DNA from: Paraburkholderia adhaesiva
Lineage (GTDB): Bacteria > Pseudomonadota > Gammaproteobacteria > Burkholderiales > Burkholderiaceae
Direction: 5' to 3'
Length of the DNA stretch: 64,000 nucleotides
NCBI RefSeq assembly: GCF_021390575.1
Contig: NZ_JAJEJQ010000001.1
Coordinates: forward strand, 2,332,501 to 2,396,500
Shown here: positions 40,105 through 50,000 of the stretch, in pieces
Layout of the letters: every line of letters starts with the position of its first letter
Numbering within the stretch: position 1 is the stretch's first letter
Notes under the pieces: generated by a model
Database searches by the model: none
Told to the model about the DNA's origin: nothing
What the model saw: only the letters and a program-made list of their open reading frames with translations
Made by a program: the position numbers and the translations under genes

Positions 40105-41109
40105 TCAGGCAGCCGAGGCAACCGAGCCGTCGGCTGAAGCGTTGCTACGCGGCGGGTAGACTGAATCGACCGCGTCGATCGCGACCTTCACGGGCGGCAC
40201 GTGATTACCATCGCCGATGGAAACCGAACGCCCCGGCGCACGCACGCCGAGATGTTCCGCCGGCGTCGCGACGAAGATCATGACGGTCGGCTTGAGCAGC
40301 GCATGGGCGAGGTGGACGAAGCCGGTATCGGTGCCGACGACGAGCGCCACGTCCTCGATGCGCTGCGCCACCTGCTTGACGGAAAGGCGCGGCAGAACGA
40401 TAGCGCCAGGCACGAGGTCGGCGATCTCGAGCGCCGTTGCGCGCTCGACGTCCGAGCCCCACGGCAGTTCGATGCGCAAGCCGCGCGCTTGCAGTTCGCG
40501 GCACACCTCACCCCAGTGCGCAACCGGCCACTTCTTCTCTTCCTTCGACGTCGCGTGGAAGATCATCGCGGTGGGGCTGTCGGGTGCGGGCAGCGCGTCG
40601 CCGTCACGCGGAATACGCATGTTGAAGTCGGGCGGCGTATCGACGGTGTAGCCGAGCGCCTCCCCCGCGCTGATACGCATGCCGAGCCACGCATCGCACT
40701 TCGGGCGCGGCCCGAAGCGGCCGTTGTAGGCGAAGGCCGCGCCGCGCTCGCCAAGGTCCTGCGCGAGATAGCCATAGCACCGCTTCGAACGCGCGAGCCA
40801 CGCGATGATGGCGCTTTTGTAGACACCGTGAATATCGATGATAGCGTCGTAGCGCTCGGCGCGCAGTTCGCCGATCGAGGCTGCAATCGCCTTCAGATCG
40901 TTCCAGCTGCGCGACTTCTTGAAGCGACGCAGCGGCGCGAACAGCACGCGGTCGACACCCGCGTTCCAGCGCACGATATCGGCAAACGCCTCGTCCGACG
41001 CCCAGTCGACTTTCACGCCCGGAAAAGCGCGCTGAATGTCGGCTACTACGGGCAACGCCTCCACGATGTCGCCGAGCGAGGTCACCTTGATAATCAGAAT
41101 TCGTTTCAT
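40105..41109 (-). CDS. waaC: Lipopolysaccharide heptosyltransferase I
   Basis: Glycosyltransferase family 9 enzyme of 334 residues adding the first L,D-heptose to Kdo2-lipid A. It has KRILIIKVTSLGDIVEALP at the N-terminus, the family glycine-rich loop with TSLGD, and the C-terminal nucleotide-sugar site VGTDTGFVHLAHALLKPTV. EEKKWP and PWGS match WaaC. The C-terminal extension (PPRSNASADGSVASAA) is not conserved. It is divergent from the ClC gene. Confidence 0.92.
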   Translation of the reverse strand: MKRILIIKVTSLGDIVEALPVVADIQRAFPGVKVDWASDEAFADIVRWNAGVDRVLFAPLRRFKKSRSWNDLKAIAASIGELRAERYDAIIDIHGVYKSAIIAWLARSKRCYGYLAQDLGERGAAFAYNGRFGPRPKCDAWLGMRISAGEALGYTVDTPPDFNMRIPRDGDALPAPDSPTAMIFHATSKEEKKWPVAHWGEVCRELQARGLRIELPWGSDVERATALEIADLVPGAIVLPRLSVKQVAQRIEDVALVVGTDTGFVHLAHALLKPTVMIFVATPAEHLGVRAPGRSVSIGDGNHVPPVKVAIDAVDSVYPPRSNASADGSVASAA

Positions 41110-41314
41110 TGTCCTGCCGGCCGGGTATCCATGCTTTGTCCGAGATTCTATCGGAATCGCCGTCGCTCAAGGACGTCAATCCGATGCGCCGGCGCCGCCG
41201 ATTCGTTCCCTGATTTACCGCCGATGCAGCCGCGCTCGTGGAATGCGTGCCCTCCACGAAACGCCAAAAGGCCACCCACCGATATAATTTTGCGTCCGTT
41301 CCCCGAAAAAACTC

Positions 41315-42733
41315 ATGCTCCCGGTTAGCCCAAACCTCTCCTCGACTGTCGCACGACGCGCACAACGCCTGTGGCGGCAGTACGGAATCCTGTGGCTCGG
41401 CGCCATCGCCGTGGGTCTCGTAGCGGTGTTTTACGCACGGCTGATCGACTGGGGTTACGACGCGTTTCTACACGCGCGACAAGAGCACGTATGGCTGCCG
41501 CTCATCGTGACGCCAGCCGTCGCGGCCGTTTCGGTCTGGCTCACGCGCACGTTCTTTCGCGGCGCCGAAGGCAGCGGCATTCCGCAGGTCATCGCCACAT
41601 TGCACGCAAAGCCGGGCGAATCAGGCGCGAGGCTCCTCACGCTGCGCATTCTCGCGGGCAAAATCGCGGTGTCGTTTCTCGCCATACTCGGTGGCTTCAC
41701 GATCGGTCGCGAAGGCCCGACCGTGCAGGTTGGCGCGGCGCTCATGTTCAACATGCGCCGGTTTTATCCGCGCACGAACATCCACATCGAGCGCAAGCTC
41801 ATACTCGCCGGCGCGGCCGCGGGATTGTCCGCTGCGTTTAACACACCGCTTGCCGGCATCGTCTTCGCCATCGAGGAACTCACGCGCAGCTTCGAGGAAC
41901 GGGCGAGCGGCGTCGTCATCACGACGATCATCATCGCCGGTGTGATCGCGCTCGGGCTCAATGGCAACTACACGTATTTCGGCACGATCCAGGTCGGCAC
42001 GCATTTTCCCGATCTGCTTGCCGTAGCCGTGGTGCTCACCGCCGTCGTGACCGGCATTGCGGGCGGTGTATTCAGTTGGCTGCTGCTCAACACCGCGCGC
42101 TGGATTCCGGGGCCGTTGCGCGAGCTACACGGCAAACGGCCGATCGTATTCGCGGCGCTCTGCGGACTCGCCATCGCCGTAATCGGCCTTGTCTCGGGCG
42201 GCACGACGTTCGGCAGCGGCTACACGGAAGCGCGCAGGCTGCTCGACGGACACGAGCAGCTTTCGATGGCGTATCCGTTCCTGAAAATGGCGTCGATGGT
42301 GGGCTCGTATCTGCCCGGGATTCCGGGCGGCATTTTCGCGCCGTCGCTGTCGATCGGCGCGGGCTTCGGCAACCTGCTGCACATGGTGTTCGGCAACCTG
42401 CAGTTGCAGATGCTCATCGCACTCGCGATGGTCGGCTACCTCGCGGCGGTCACGCAGTCGCCGATCACGTCGTTCGTGATCGTGACGGAGATGACCAACG
42501 GCCACGCCCTCGTGATCGCGCTCATGGCGACCGCGCTGATCGCGAGCCGCATATCGCGCATCTTCGTGCCACCGCTCTACGAAGCACTCTCACAGCGCTA
42601 CAGGGCCCAGCCGCAGTCTGCATCCGGAACGCAGTCTCAGGCCGTGCGGGCGAACGCCGTGCCCGACATGCCGGAGCCGCTCAGGCACAACGAGCCCGAA
42701 AGCGCGCAGGCGAACGAAGCGCCCAAAGACTGA
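41315..42733 (+). CDS. ClC chloride/proton antiporter
   Basis: A 472-residue ClC protein. All selectivity motifs are seen: GSGIPQV (87-93), GREGPTVQ with gating E133, and GIPGGIFAPSLS. NTPLAGIVFAIEELT keeps E188, the internal proton glutamate of antiporters (E203 in E. coli ClcA), so it should be an H+/Cl- exchanger rather than a channel. The C-terminal 45 residues are polar and lack CBS domains. A role in acid tolerance is known for the family and inferred here. Confidence 0.9.
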   Translation: MLPVSPNLSSTVARRAQRLWRQYGILWLGAIAVGLVAVFYARLIDWGYDAFLHARQEHVWLPLIVTPAVAAVSVWLTRTFFRGAEGSGIPQVIATLHAKPGESGARLLTLRILAGKIAVSFLAILGGFTIGREGPTVQVGAALMFNMRRFYPRTNIHIERKLILAGAAAGLSAAFNTPLAGIVFAIEELTRSFEERASGVVITTIIIAGVIALGLNGNYTYFGTIQVGTHFPDLLAVAVVLTAVVTGIAGGVFSWLLLNTARWIPGPLRELHGKRPIVFAALCGLAIAVIGLVSGGTTFGSGYTEARRLLDGHEQLSMAYPFLKMASMVGSYLPGIPGGIFAPSLSIGAGFGNLLHMVFGNLQLQMLIALAMVGYLAAVTQSPITSFVIVTEMTNGHALVIALMATALIASRISRIFVPPLYEALSQRYRAQPQSASGTQSQAVRANAVPDMPEPLRHNEPESAQANEAPKD

Positions 42734-43017
42734 CGTTTTCCCGAAACCTGCTGGCCATCCGGCCGATACCAACTGGAGCCCTGCACGGTCCCTGGGCCAT
42801 AGACCGAGCGACGAACTTCGATTCCGCGCTGCCAGCGGCCCATGATCCACACATACTGGCCGTGGGCCAGCTTCCAGTAGCCTCTGGCCGGGATATAGCC
42901 GATGAATCGCGCCAGCCTGACATGCGGCGCGACCGATTTGGCTTCAACGTGGTCAGCAGAGACCGGTGAACCGGTTGCGCGAGTGCTGACGGGAACGAAC
43001 GCAGTGGTGATGAGCAT
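42637..43017 (-). CDS. Hypothetical Trp/Tyr-rich protein, 126 aa
   Basis: ATG 43017 lies 8 bases after GGAG. The middle (ARGYWKLAHGQYVWIMGRWQRG) resembles the YxWxxGxW repeats of small exported Burkholderia proteins, and RPDGQQVS follows. The last about 30 residues overlap the 3' end of the ClC gene on the other strand by 97 bases, so either the true stop is real and the overlap is tolerated or the gene is a remnant. No clean signal peptide. Function unknown. Confidence 0.45.
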   Translation of the reverse strand: MLITTAFVPVSTRATGSPVSADHVEAKSVAPHVRLARFIGYIPARGYWKLAHGQYVWIMGRWQRGIEVRRSVYGPGTVQGSSWYRPDGQQVSGKRQSLGASFACALSGSLCLSGSGMSGTAFARTA

Positions 43018-43321
43018 CGGCTTCACTCCGTTGTTGGTATTGACTTCACGTTACGTTTTCCACGCTGGATGGGGTGCTACCCAATCATCGCGCAAACGTA
43101 GGGCGCACCATGGCAAGCGGCAAAGTGAAATCCGATGCAACACCGGGGGCGTGCAAAGACGAACCAGCTCAAAAGAGCCTGGAGCAAGGGGAATGAAGCG
43201 GGGATAAAGCAGGAATTGCGGCGCGTGCGCAAAGACCACGCACGCACACGGAAACAGACACGACAGCGCAGCCGCGGCAAACCGCAGTGGTAAACAGCCG
43301 CGGCCGCGCGCGGCTACACCA
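43018..43321. other. Region downstream of minE
   Basis: About 300 bases between minE and the Trp-rich ORF. There is no ORF with good composition and no clear terminator hairpin. Confidence 0.35.
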
Positions 43322-43576
43322 TCAGGCTTGCGGAATCTCGATCTTGACCTCGAGCACTTCGAGGTCGTCCTGACGTTCGAGACTGACGCGGATATCCTCG
43401 TCGGAGATCTTGACGTACTTCGAGATCACCGCGACCAGTTCACGTTGCAGCGCCGGCAGATAATCGGCCGGCGGATGACCGCCTGCCCGCTCGTGAGCAA
43501 TGATGAGCTGCAGGCGTTCCTTCGCTACTGAGGCGGATCTTTTCTTCTCGCCGAGAAAAAACGTAAGAAACGACAT
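43322..43576 (-). CDS. minE: Cell division topological specificity factor MinE
   Basis: An 84-residue MinE. The N-terminal amphipathic segment ([30 protein letters not shown]) binds the membrane and MinD and activates its ATPase; the C-terminal beta domain gives topological specificity. It lies 14 bases after minD and is the last gene of minCDE. Confidence 0.96.
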   Translation of the reverse strand: MSFLTFFLGEKKRSASVAKERLQLIIAHERAGGHPPADYLPALQRELVAVISKYVKISDEDIRVSLERQDDLEVLEVKIEIPQA

Positions 43577-43590
43577 GGGTTGCGCCTCCG

Positions 43591-44406
43591 TTACTTGGTG
43601 CCGAAGAGGCGCTGAAAGAGGCCCGGCTTCTGGTAGTCAGTGAATCGAAGCGACTTGTCTTCGCCGAGAAAGCGCGAGACCACGTCTTTATACGACTCGG
43701 CGACATCGGTGCCGTCGAGGTGCACGGCCGGCAAGCCCTGGTTCGACGCGTGCAGCACGGCTTCCGATTCCGGAATCACGCCGATCAGCTCGATACGCAG
43801 AATCTCCTGGATATCGGAGAGCGAGAGCATCTCGCCCTCGCTCACGCGCTTCGGGTTGTAACGCGTGATGAGCAGGTGCTCCTTGATGGGATCCTTGCCC
43901 TCAATCGCGCGCTTCGTCTTCGACGAAAGCATGCCGAGAATGCGGTCCGAGTCGCGTACCGACGAGACTTCCGGGTTCGTCACGACGAGCGCTTCGTCGG
44001 CGAAATGCATCGCGAGCAGTGCGCCCGACTCGATGCCCGCCGGCGAATCGCAAATGATGTATTCGAAGTCCATCGAAACGAGATCGTCGATGACCTTTTC
44101 GACACCTTCCTTCGTGAGCGCGTCTTTGTCGCGCGTCTGCGAGGCCGGCAGGATGAAGAGGTTCTCGCACTTCTTGTCCTTGATGAGCGCCTGGTTCAGG
44201 TTCGCTTCACCCTGGATCACATTGATGAGGTCGTACACGACGCGGCGCTCGCAACCCATGATGAGGTCGAGATTGCGCAGGCCCACGTCGAAGTCGATGA
44301 CAGCGGTCTTGTGCCCGCGCAACGCGAGGCCCGATGCGAAACTCGCGCTCGTGGTCGTCTTGCCCACGCCACCCTTGCCCGAAGTCACCACAATGATTTT
44401 TGCCAT
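43591..44406 (-). CDS. minD: Septum site-determining ATPase MinD
   Basis: A 271-residue deviant Walker-A ATPase ([13 protein letters not shown] at residues about 9-21) that oscillates between poles and recruits MinC. The C-terminal amphipathic helix ([11 protein letters not shown]) for membrane binding is present. The typical [16 protein letters not shown] segment is seen. It sits 98 bases after minC and 14 before minE. Confidence 0.97.
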   Translation of the reverse strand: MAKIIVVTSGKGGVGKTTTSASFASGLALRGHKTAVIDFDVGLRNLDLIMGCERRVVYDLINVIQGEANLNQALIKDKKCENLFILPASQTRDKDALTKEGVEKVIDDLVSMDFEYIICDSPAGIESGALLAMHFADEALVVTNPEVSSVRDSDRILGMLSSKTKRAIEGKDPIKEHLLITRYNPKRVSEGEMLSLSDIQEILRIELIGVIPESEAVLHASNQGLPAVHLDGTDVAESYKDVVSRFLGEDKSLRFTDYQKPGLFQRLFGTK

Positions 44407-44504
44407 TCCCTTACCTTGCGTTCGTCAGAATCTTCAGTTTGGTTCCATCGCGTGCCGCCCTGGCGCTTCTCGCTACTGCGCGTTGCTCGAAGCCGGGCGG
44501 CGCG

Positions 44505-45341
44505 TCAGGTGAGCCTCAACGGTTCGATCAACAGCTTTTCGTCATCCAGGCGGATCTGCACCGGCTTGCCGGCCACGTCCGCGGTCAATGGGACTTCAGT
44601 GGTCCGGTAAATGCCCGCGATCGAAATCAGTTCCGCCTCGAGACATGTGCAGAAAATGCGCGCGTCGTGATTGCCGTGCACGCCTGCGAGCGCACGGCCG
44701 CGCAGCGGCGCGTAGATGTGAATGTTGCCCTCGGCGATCACTTCGGCACCGTTCGAGACGAGGCCCAGCACGACCAGGTCGCCCTTCGCATAGATGCGCT
44801 GACCCGAGCGCAGCGGACGATCGATCACGAGCGCCGGCTCCGGGCGCGTACCGGGCGCCGCAGTGTCGGACGCCGCGAGTGCGGCATCGGTATCGGATTC
44901 GCTTTGGGTGGAAAAGAGTTCGGGCTGCGTGAGCGCAACGGGCGTGCCCTGTGCGTCGGGCGCGGCGGGAACCGGCTCGGCATCGGGTGCTTCCTCCGCT
45001 GCGGACTTCGCGCTCGCGGTGCGGCGGTCACGTGCTTCGAGGATCGGCAGCCCCGCTTCTGCGGCCCAGCTGTGCTGCGCGGGCAGTGCGACGACGCCGA
45101 CCGGACGCATGCTCACGCTTTCGAGCAGGCGCGCGATCTCGCCAATAGCAGCCTGCTCGCCGTCGCCCAGTCTGCGCACGTCGATGGCGACGGTATCGTT
45201 CGCAAAAAATTCGGGCGTGGCCTCGAAGCGCCGAGTAAGCTCGGCGCGCATGGCATCTAGCTCCGTAGTCTTGACCACGAACAGAAGCGTATCGACGGAA
45301 CCGCTCTTCAGTTCAAAATATGGCGATTTCTTGGGCGACAT
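44505..45341 (-). CDS. minC: Septum site-determining protein MinC
   Basis: FtsZ inhibitor, 278 residues. N-terminal domain ([23 protein letters not shown]) and C-terminal beta-helix ([43 protein letters not shown]) are both intact. A roughly 50-residue Ala/Pro/Ser-rich linker (around residues 115-170) joins them, longer than in E. coli and typical of Burkholderia. First gene of the min operon. Confidence 0.95.
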   Translation of the reverse strand: MSPKKSPYFELKSGSVDTLLFVVKTTELDAMRAELTRRFEATPEFFANDTVAIDVRRLGDGEQAAIGEIARLLESVSMRPVGVVALPAQHSWAAEAGLPILEARDRRTASAKSAAEEAPDAEPVPAAPDAQGTPVALTQPELFSTQSESDTDAALAASDTAAPGTRPEPALVIDRPLRSGQRIYAKGDLVVLGLVSNGAEVIAEGNIHIYAPLRGRALAGVHGNHDARIFCTCLEAELISIAGIYRTTEVPLTADVAGKPVQIRLDDEKLLIEPLRLT

Positions 45342-45571
45342 GGCGTTCGACGAAAAATTTTGCGTATTTTACAGGCGTCGACGCGCGCGGCCATTATTTT
45401 TAGCGGCTAACTCACGCGATGACAAAGCGAACACGCTACACGGCGCGCCAGACGGACATGGGAAACCCGTGAATTGCGGGTGATCAGATCGAATGGGGAA
45501 CGATGGACTGTCGCCGCGCAGCGCATCGAGACGCCGCGCGCGGGAGATGTGACGTCAAGGTGTCAGCGCGA

Positions 45572-46102
45572 TCACGCGCTGCGCACGTTGCTCGCGACGT
45601 CGCGCACGAGCAGCGTTTCCCACTGTTCGGGCGAATGTTTGCTGGGGACGTGCTCGCCGGTCGCGGCGAAGCCGAGGCGCTCGTAGAAGCGCATGGCCGT
45701 GGTGTTGTTGTCGGGGATCCACGCGAAGATCTGCATGGCGCCCTCGGAGACTAGCCAGTCGATCGCAGCATTCAGGAGCAGTTCACCGCCGCGCAGATGC
45801 CGCACCGCCGGCGCAACCCACAGCGCCGAAACGAACGCACGGTTCGACGGCTCGGCCTCGAAGCTCGCGCCGATGAGCCCGGCGGGATGCCCCTCGGTGT
45901 ACAGGATGAACGAGGCACAGGTGTGCGAGTCCGCGTGCCGGGCTGCCGCTGCATCGAAAAAGGCCGCGTCGGCCCGAAGGGTGTCTTCGAGCGTGGTATC
46001 ACCGAACGCGTAAGGCGCATCGCGCAACGACGCAGTTCGTAGCTCCTGGAGCACGGAACCCTGATCGGCAACGGTACGGCGAACGGTCAGTGACGGACTC
46101 AT
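45572..46102 (-). CDS. GNAT-family N-acetyltransferase
   Basis: A 176-residue acetyl-CoA-dependent acyltransferase. The core strand ALWVAPAVRHLRGGELLLNAAIDWL is the acetyl-CoA-binding motif A (here R-x-x-R/H-G-G-E in place of the classic Q-x-x-G-x-G/A), followed by NNTTAMRFYERLGFAATGE (motif B). The substrate is unknown. It stands alone between minC and map, both on the same strand. Confidence 0.85.
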   Translation of the reverse strand: MSPSLTVRRTVADQGSVLQELRTASLRDAPYAFGDTTLEDTLRADAAFFDAAAARHADSHTCASFILYTEGHPAGLIGASFEAEPSNRAFVSALWVAPAVRHLRGGELLLNAAIDWLVSEGAMQIFAWIPDNNTTAMRFYERLGFAATGEHVPSKHSPEQWETLLVRDVASNVRSA

Positions 46103-46256
46103 GCAGTCGTAAACCCCTATAAAGCAGTAACGCGTAGCTTTAACCGAACGCGCGCGCGAGTCAAATGCTTATTTCATAAAAATGACGGATCGTCGCGCCG
46201 GCGCTTCACACCAGCCCCAACGAGCACGCGGCACTTTACAGCCGGTCACGGAGCAG

Positions 46257-47042
46257 TCATGGCGATTCGTAATCACCCGTGCCGTCCGGCCAGGGCGTAA
46301 GCAGTTCGTAGCCGTCGTCGGTGACGGCGACCATGTGCTCCCACTGCGCCGACAACGAGCGGTCCTTCGTCACCACCGTCCATCCGTCGCGCAGCACGGT
46401 GGTACCGGCACGACCCGCGTTTACCATCGGCTCGATCGTGAAGACCATGCCAGGCTTCAGGCGCAGGCCTTGCCCCGGCTGGCCGTAGTGCAGCACCTGC
46501 GGCTCCTCGTGATAGACCTTGCCGATGCCGTGGCCGCAGTACTCGCGCACGATCGAAAAGCCGTCAGCCTGCGCTCGCCGCTGGATCGCATGCCCGATGT
46601 CGCCGAGCGTCGCGCCAGGTTTCACCTGGCGGATGCCGGCAAGCATCGCCTCGTAGGTAGTGTCGATGAGCTGGCGGCCAACCGTGCTCGGCGTGCCGAC
46701 CGTGTACATGCGGCTCGTGTCCCCGAAGTAGCCATCCTTGATGACCGCGACGTCGATGTTGATGATGTCGCCGTCCTTGAGGATCTCGTTGCGGCTCGGG
46801 ATGCCGTGGCACACCACCTGGTTGACCGAGGCGCAGATCGTCTTCGGAAAACCCAGATAGCCCACGTTCGCGGGCACGGCCTTGAGCGTGCCGACGATGA
46901 AATCGTGGCAGATCGCGTCGAGTTCATCGGTGGAGACGCCAGCCTTGACGTGTTCCCCGATCATGGCGAGCACGTCGGCGGCGAGGCGACCGGCAATGCG
47001 CAGACGTTCGATGTCGGCAGCGGACTTGTAGGTAATAGCCAT
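46257..47042 (-). CDS. map: Methionine aminopeptidase type I
   Basis: Removes the initiator Met from nascent proteins; 261 residues of the pita-bread fold. The metal ligands can be placed: Asp in NIDVAVIKDG and in YFGDTSRMY, His in CGHGIGKVYHEEP, Glu in FTIEPMV and Glu in QWEHM. The start is ATG 47042 (MAITYKSAADIERL); the frame is open 18 codons further but lacks support. It is not next to rpsB, so it is probably a second map gene, as is common in Burkholderia. Confidence 0.92.
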   Translation of the reverse strand: MAITYKSAADIERLRIAGRLAADVLAMIGEHVKAGVSTDELDAICHDFIVGTLKAVPANVGYLGFPKTICASVNQVVCHGIPSRNEILKDGDIINIDVAVIKDGYFGDTSRMYTVGTPSTVGRQLIDTTYEAMLAGIRQVKPGATLGDIGHAIQRRAQADGFSIVREYCGHGIGKVYHEEPQVLHYGQPGQGLRLKPGMVFTIEPMVNAGRAGTTVLRDGWTVVTKDRSLSAQWEHMVAVTDDGYELLTPWPDGTGDYESP

Positions 47043-47242
47043 CTGTGGACCGAAACACGTGCGAGGGCACCAATGGTGCCCAACGCAAAAATTCAAAGGA
47101 GTGATTGTACCGGGCAGAGCGCCGCGCGCCGACCCAGATTCACTATCACAGGCGTCGCGCTTTCAGAAGCGTCTTATTGTCGGTCATCGAGGCCCAGCGC
47201 AGCATTCAGAATTATCTTACAACGCCGACGGAACACCGAACC

Positions 47243-48010
47243 ATGTCACTCCGCACCCAGCCGAACATCCTGATCGCGCTGCCGACCTACAACCACGCCG
47301 TCCACATCGATTTCGCGCTCGCGCTGGCTCGGACCCTCCGCGCACTGAACGATGCCGGTGTGCGTTACGAGACTATCCATGCGGCCTCGTCGCACATCAT
47401 CCGGGCCCGCAATTTCTTCGCGAATTATTTTCTGAGCCATGACGAGTTCACGCATCTGCTGTTCCTCGATACGGACATGGATTTCTCGCGCGAGGCGCCG
47501 CTACGCCTGATTGCGGGCGACAAGCCGGTGGCCGGCGTGGCGTATCCGCATCGCCAGTTCGATCATGGTCGCGTGATCACACAGGCCGACGTGGGGCTCT
47601 CGCTGCGAGACTGGCTGGAAAAAAACGTCGATTACACAGCGGCACTGCAGACGAACGAGGCCGGCGACGGCTTCGTGAAGGACGGCTGGGCGGAAGTCCG
47701 CCACGTAGGCACGGGCCTCCTCCTGATCCGCCGCGACGCGTTCGAAGCCGTGGTTCCGCTCACGCAGCTCTACCGTGCGCCGTCGCAGTACGCATCGCTG
47801 CTAACGGACGGGCGTTTCTACGGATTCTTCGATACCGTCGCCGACGAAGGCGTCTATCTTTCCGAAGACCTGTCGTTCTGCCAGCGCGTGCGCGCAGCCG
47901 GCCTGCCGGTCTGGGCGCTGATCGACGAGACGGTCGTGCATCACGGGTCGTCGGCGATTTCGGGGCAATACCTGCGTGCACTGCAAATGCGCGGGCATGT
48001 TGGTGGATAG
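47243..48010 (+). CDS. Family 2-like glycosyltransferase
   Basis: A 255-residue protein with a GT-A nucleotide-sugar fold: NILIALPTYN at the start, then RNFFANYFL, the DxD-type motif LFLDTDMDF and a late EDLSFCQRVRAAG with the catalytic acid region. The start is ATG 47243. The C-terminus (LQMRGHVGG) ends 37 bases before the relic resolvase, at the border of the accessory DNA, so its original 3' end may have been changed by insertion. The acceptor is unknown. Confidence 0.75.
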   Translation: MSLRTQPNILIALPTYNHAVHIDFALALARTLRALNDAGVRYETIHAASSHIIRARNFFANYFLSHDEFTHLLFLDTDMDFSREAPLRLIAGDKPVAGVAYPHRQFDHGRVITQADVGLSLRDWLEKNVDYTAALQTNEAGDGFVKDGWAEVRHVGTGLLLIRRDAFEAVVPLTQLYRAPSQYASLLTDGRFYGFFDTVADEGVYLSEDLSFCQRVRAAGLPVWALIDETVVHHGSSAISGQYLRALQMRGHVGG

Positions 48011-48104
48011 TGCAAGCAAAGTGAGAAGCGCAGGGTGAGCACAAGAACAATGCACGTGGACGCCCATCGTCCCAAGCTTGTCGACGGTCCCCAGCACGTC
48101 CGTC

Positions 48105-48107
48105 GTG
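48105..48107. repeat. Target-site duplication GTG (left)
   Basis: GTG here and at 49392-49394 flank the IS. Collapsing the IS and one copy rejoins the resolvase reading frame exactly. Confidence 0.85.
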
Positions 48108-48194
48108 AGAGGTGGCCGCGCAAATTCGGACAGTCGGATAAGTGGTTTGGCCGGGGCCTGAGCCAGCGATAATGCTGGCAAAGGAACCGAGGAA

Positions 48195-48503
48195 ATGACG
48201 AAGAGAACCCGACGGACGCACTCAGCGGCGTTCAAAGCGAAAGTGGCACTGGCAGCGGTCAAAGGTGAGCGCACGCTGGCCGAACTGGCACAGCAGTTTG
48301 ATGTACATCCGAACCAGATCACGGAATGGAAGCGGCAGTTGCAGGAGCGTGCGGCAGACGTGTTTGGTGCGACAGGTGCACCGTCGAGCGATCCGCCGGT
48401 GGACGTGAAAACGCTGCACGCGAAGATCGGGCAGTTGACGCTGGAGAACGATTTTTTGTCAGGAGCGCTCGGCAAAGCCGGACTGCTGAGCGCAAAGCGA
48501 TGA
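48195..48503 (+). CDS. IS3-family transposase OrfA
   Basis: A 102-residue DNA-binding subunit: helix-turn-helix ([38 protein letters not shown]) and a C-terminal leucine-zipper-like helix ([21 protein letters not shown]). It overlaps orfB by the ATGA at 48500. A GAGGAA ribosome site precedes the ATG. Confidence 0.92.
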   Translation: MTKRTRRTHSAAFKAKVALAAVKGERTLAELAQQFDVHPNQITEWKRQLQERAADVFGATGAPSSDPPVDVKTLHAKIGQLTLENDFLSGALGKAGLLSAKR

Positions 48504-49330
48504 TTGACTGTACGCATGCGCTGCCGGTTTCGCGACAGACGCGACTGGTTGGCATCGCGAGATCGAGCGCATATTACCGGGCGCAGCCGGTCAGCGAGGT
48601 CGATCAGTTGCTGATGCGGCGAATCGACGAACTGCACATGGAGTTCCCATTTGCAGGGGCGCGGATGCTGGCGCGCCTGTTGCGCCGGGAAGGCCATGAG
48701 GTGGGTCGCCGTCGCGTACGCACGCTGATGAAGCGCATGGGCGTCGAGGCGCTGTACTGCAAGCCGAACACGAGCCGCCGCAACGCGCAGCACAAGATCT
48801 GGCCGTACCTGCTGCGCGGCATGAAGATCGAGCGTGCCAATCAGGTGTTCGCCCTCGACACGACGTACATTCCGATGGCGCGCGGCTTCGTGTACCTGAC
48901 GGCAGTGGTGGACTGGGCGAGCCGCAAGATTCTCGCGTACCGGGTCGCCATCACGCTGGAAGCCACGCACGCCGTCGAGGCGCTGGAAGAGGCGTTCGCC
49001 CGCTACGGACTGCCCGACATCGTGAACACCGATCAGGGTAGCCAGTTCACGGCGGGCGCGTTCACCGAGGCGGTGCTGAGCCGGGGCGTGCGGCTGTCGA
49101 TGGACGGCAAAGGGGCCTGGCGCGACAACGTGTTCGTCGAACGGGTGTGGCGCAGCATCAAGTACGAAGAGGTCTACCTGAAAGCGTACGAGTCGGTCAG
49201 CCATGCCCGGCGCTCCATCGGCGAATACGTCGAGCTGTACAACCGGAAACGGCCCCATTCGAGCCTGGCGGATCAGACCCCGGATGAGGCATACTTCGCG
49301 ACGCTGCCTGCGATCAAATCGGCAGCATGA
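48500..49330 (+). CDS. IS3-family transposase OrfB
   Basis: A 276-residue DDE transposase of the rve integrase fold. Catalytic residues: Asp in [10 protein letters not shown], Asp in NTDQGSQF and Glu in [15 protein letters not shown]. It begins at ATG 48500 inside the end of orfA, so it could be made by re-initiation; I saw no A-rich slippery site for the fused product usual in this family. The N-terminal HTH_21 segment ([20 protein letters not shown]) is intact. Confidence 0.92.
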   Translation: MIDCTHALPVSRQTRLVGIARSSAYYRAQPVSEVDQLLMRRIDELHMEFPFAGARMLARLLRREGHEVGRRRVRTLMKRMGVEALYCKPNTSRRNAQHKIWPYLLRGMKIERANQVFALDTTYIPMARGFVYLTAVVDWASRKILAYRVAITLEATHAVEALEEAFARYGLPDIVNTDQGSQFTAGAFTEAVLSRGVRLSMDGKGAWRDNVFVERVWRSIKYEEVYLKAYESVSHARRSIGEYVELYNRKRPHSSLADQTPDEAYFATLPAIKSAA

Positions 49331-49391
49331 TTGCCTCGGACGTTCCACTTAAAAATCTCAGATGACTGTCCGAACGAGTGAGGCCACCTCT

Positions 49392-49394
49392 GTG
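49392..49394. repeat. Target-site duplication GTG (right)
   Basis: Right copy of the 3-bp duplication; see the left copy. Confidence 0.85.
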
Positions 49395-49624
49395 TTCCGG
49401 CCCAGCCGGTCCAGCGTGGTCACGATGAGCTTATCCCCTCGTCCAGCCGGTCCAGTAGTTTGGCGATGCCGGGCCGCTCCGCAGCCGGAACGCTGCCCGA
49501 GGTGATTTCCTCAACGGTATGGCGCGGCAGGACCGAAAACCTGGCCGCGCGGCCTTCCCAGCACTTGATTTTCTGTCGTCTGCTCCGCCGTGAAGACGCG
49601 GGCGTACAGGAATATGCGAGACAT

Positions 49625-50000
49625 TGGCAACCGCGGTAAGTAATGGTGGCAGCCAAGATGCCAGGTAATCAACGGGTTTACAAGGATTTTCTTACCGGCT
49701 CAAACCCGGTCTGGGGAGCGGTAACCAGCCGGACGATATTTTTCCAGCACCCCCGGGGCTGCCGCCCAAGGGGCTTTCTGGAAATAGCAGCCGAACACAA
49801 GACGTGGCTGCGTAAGCACGATAGTGGGACTTGACTACCCCGAAGGCACTTGATTGGGCCAACTGGACCGCATTCGATCGTCACAGGACGAGCGCTGATC
49901 GCCTCGAAGCAGCCCTAGAAAGGCCGCTCCGGGACTAGCTTGGCAAACTCTGTTCCTATTTCGCCCTTGCGCATCGAGCGAAGAGGACAAAGTTGTCCTT
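49625..50000. other. Resolvase upstream region
   Basis: About 375 bases between the resolvase start and the membrane-protein gene. An ORF at 49678-49884 has no ribosome site and poor composition. As the DNA directly upstream of a Tn3-type resolvase it could include relic res sites, but I could not identify the three subsites. Confidence 0.35.

Larger units (their letters stand above)
48108..49391 (+). mobile_element. IS3-family insertion sequence, 1284 bp
   Basis: Ends are imperfect inverted repeats: AGAGGTGGCC, seven variable bases, then TTCGGACAGTC on the left, and the same pattern in reverse on the right (at least 21 of 28 positions identical). It encodes OrfA and OrfB with an ATGA overlap. 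The GTG duplications at 48105 and 49392 define the boundaries. Both transposase frames are intact, so it may still be active. Confidence 0.9.
48047..49624 (-). pseudogene. Tn3-type serine resolvase, frameshifted and split by an IS
   Basis: Starting at ATG 49624 the minus strand reads MSRIFLYARVFTAEQTTENQ in one frame, then FSVLPRHTVEEITSGSVPA through ERPGIAKLLDRLDEG in a second, then DKLIVTTLDRLGRNT in a third; these are consecutive parts of the N-terminal catalytic domain. The change from the second to the third frame falls at a GGGG run. Beyond the IS, at 48047-48107, TDVLGTVDKLGTMGVHVHC continues it. The rest of the C-terminus is missing. Two frameshifts and an insertion make it non-functional. 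Confidence 0.85.

Noticed and set aside
49678..49884. 68-aa ORF upstream of the resolvase, ending in a TGFEPVRKSL-like peptide often produced by tRNA DNA
   Set aside because: I tried to fold a tRNA there and found no cloverleaf; no coding support either.
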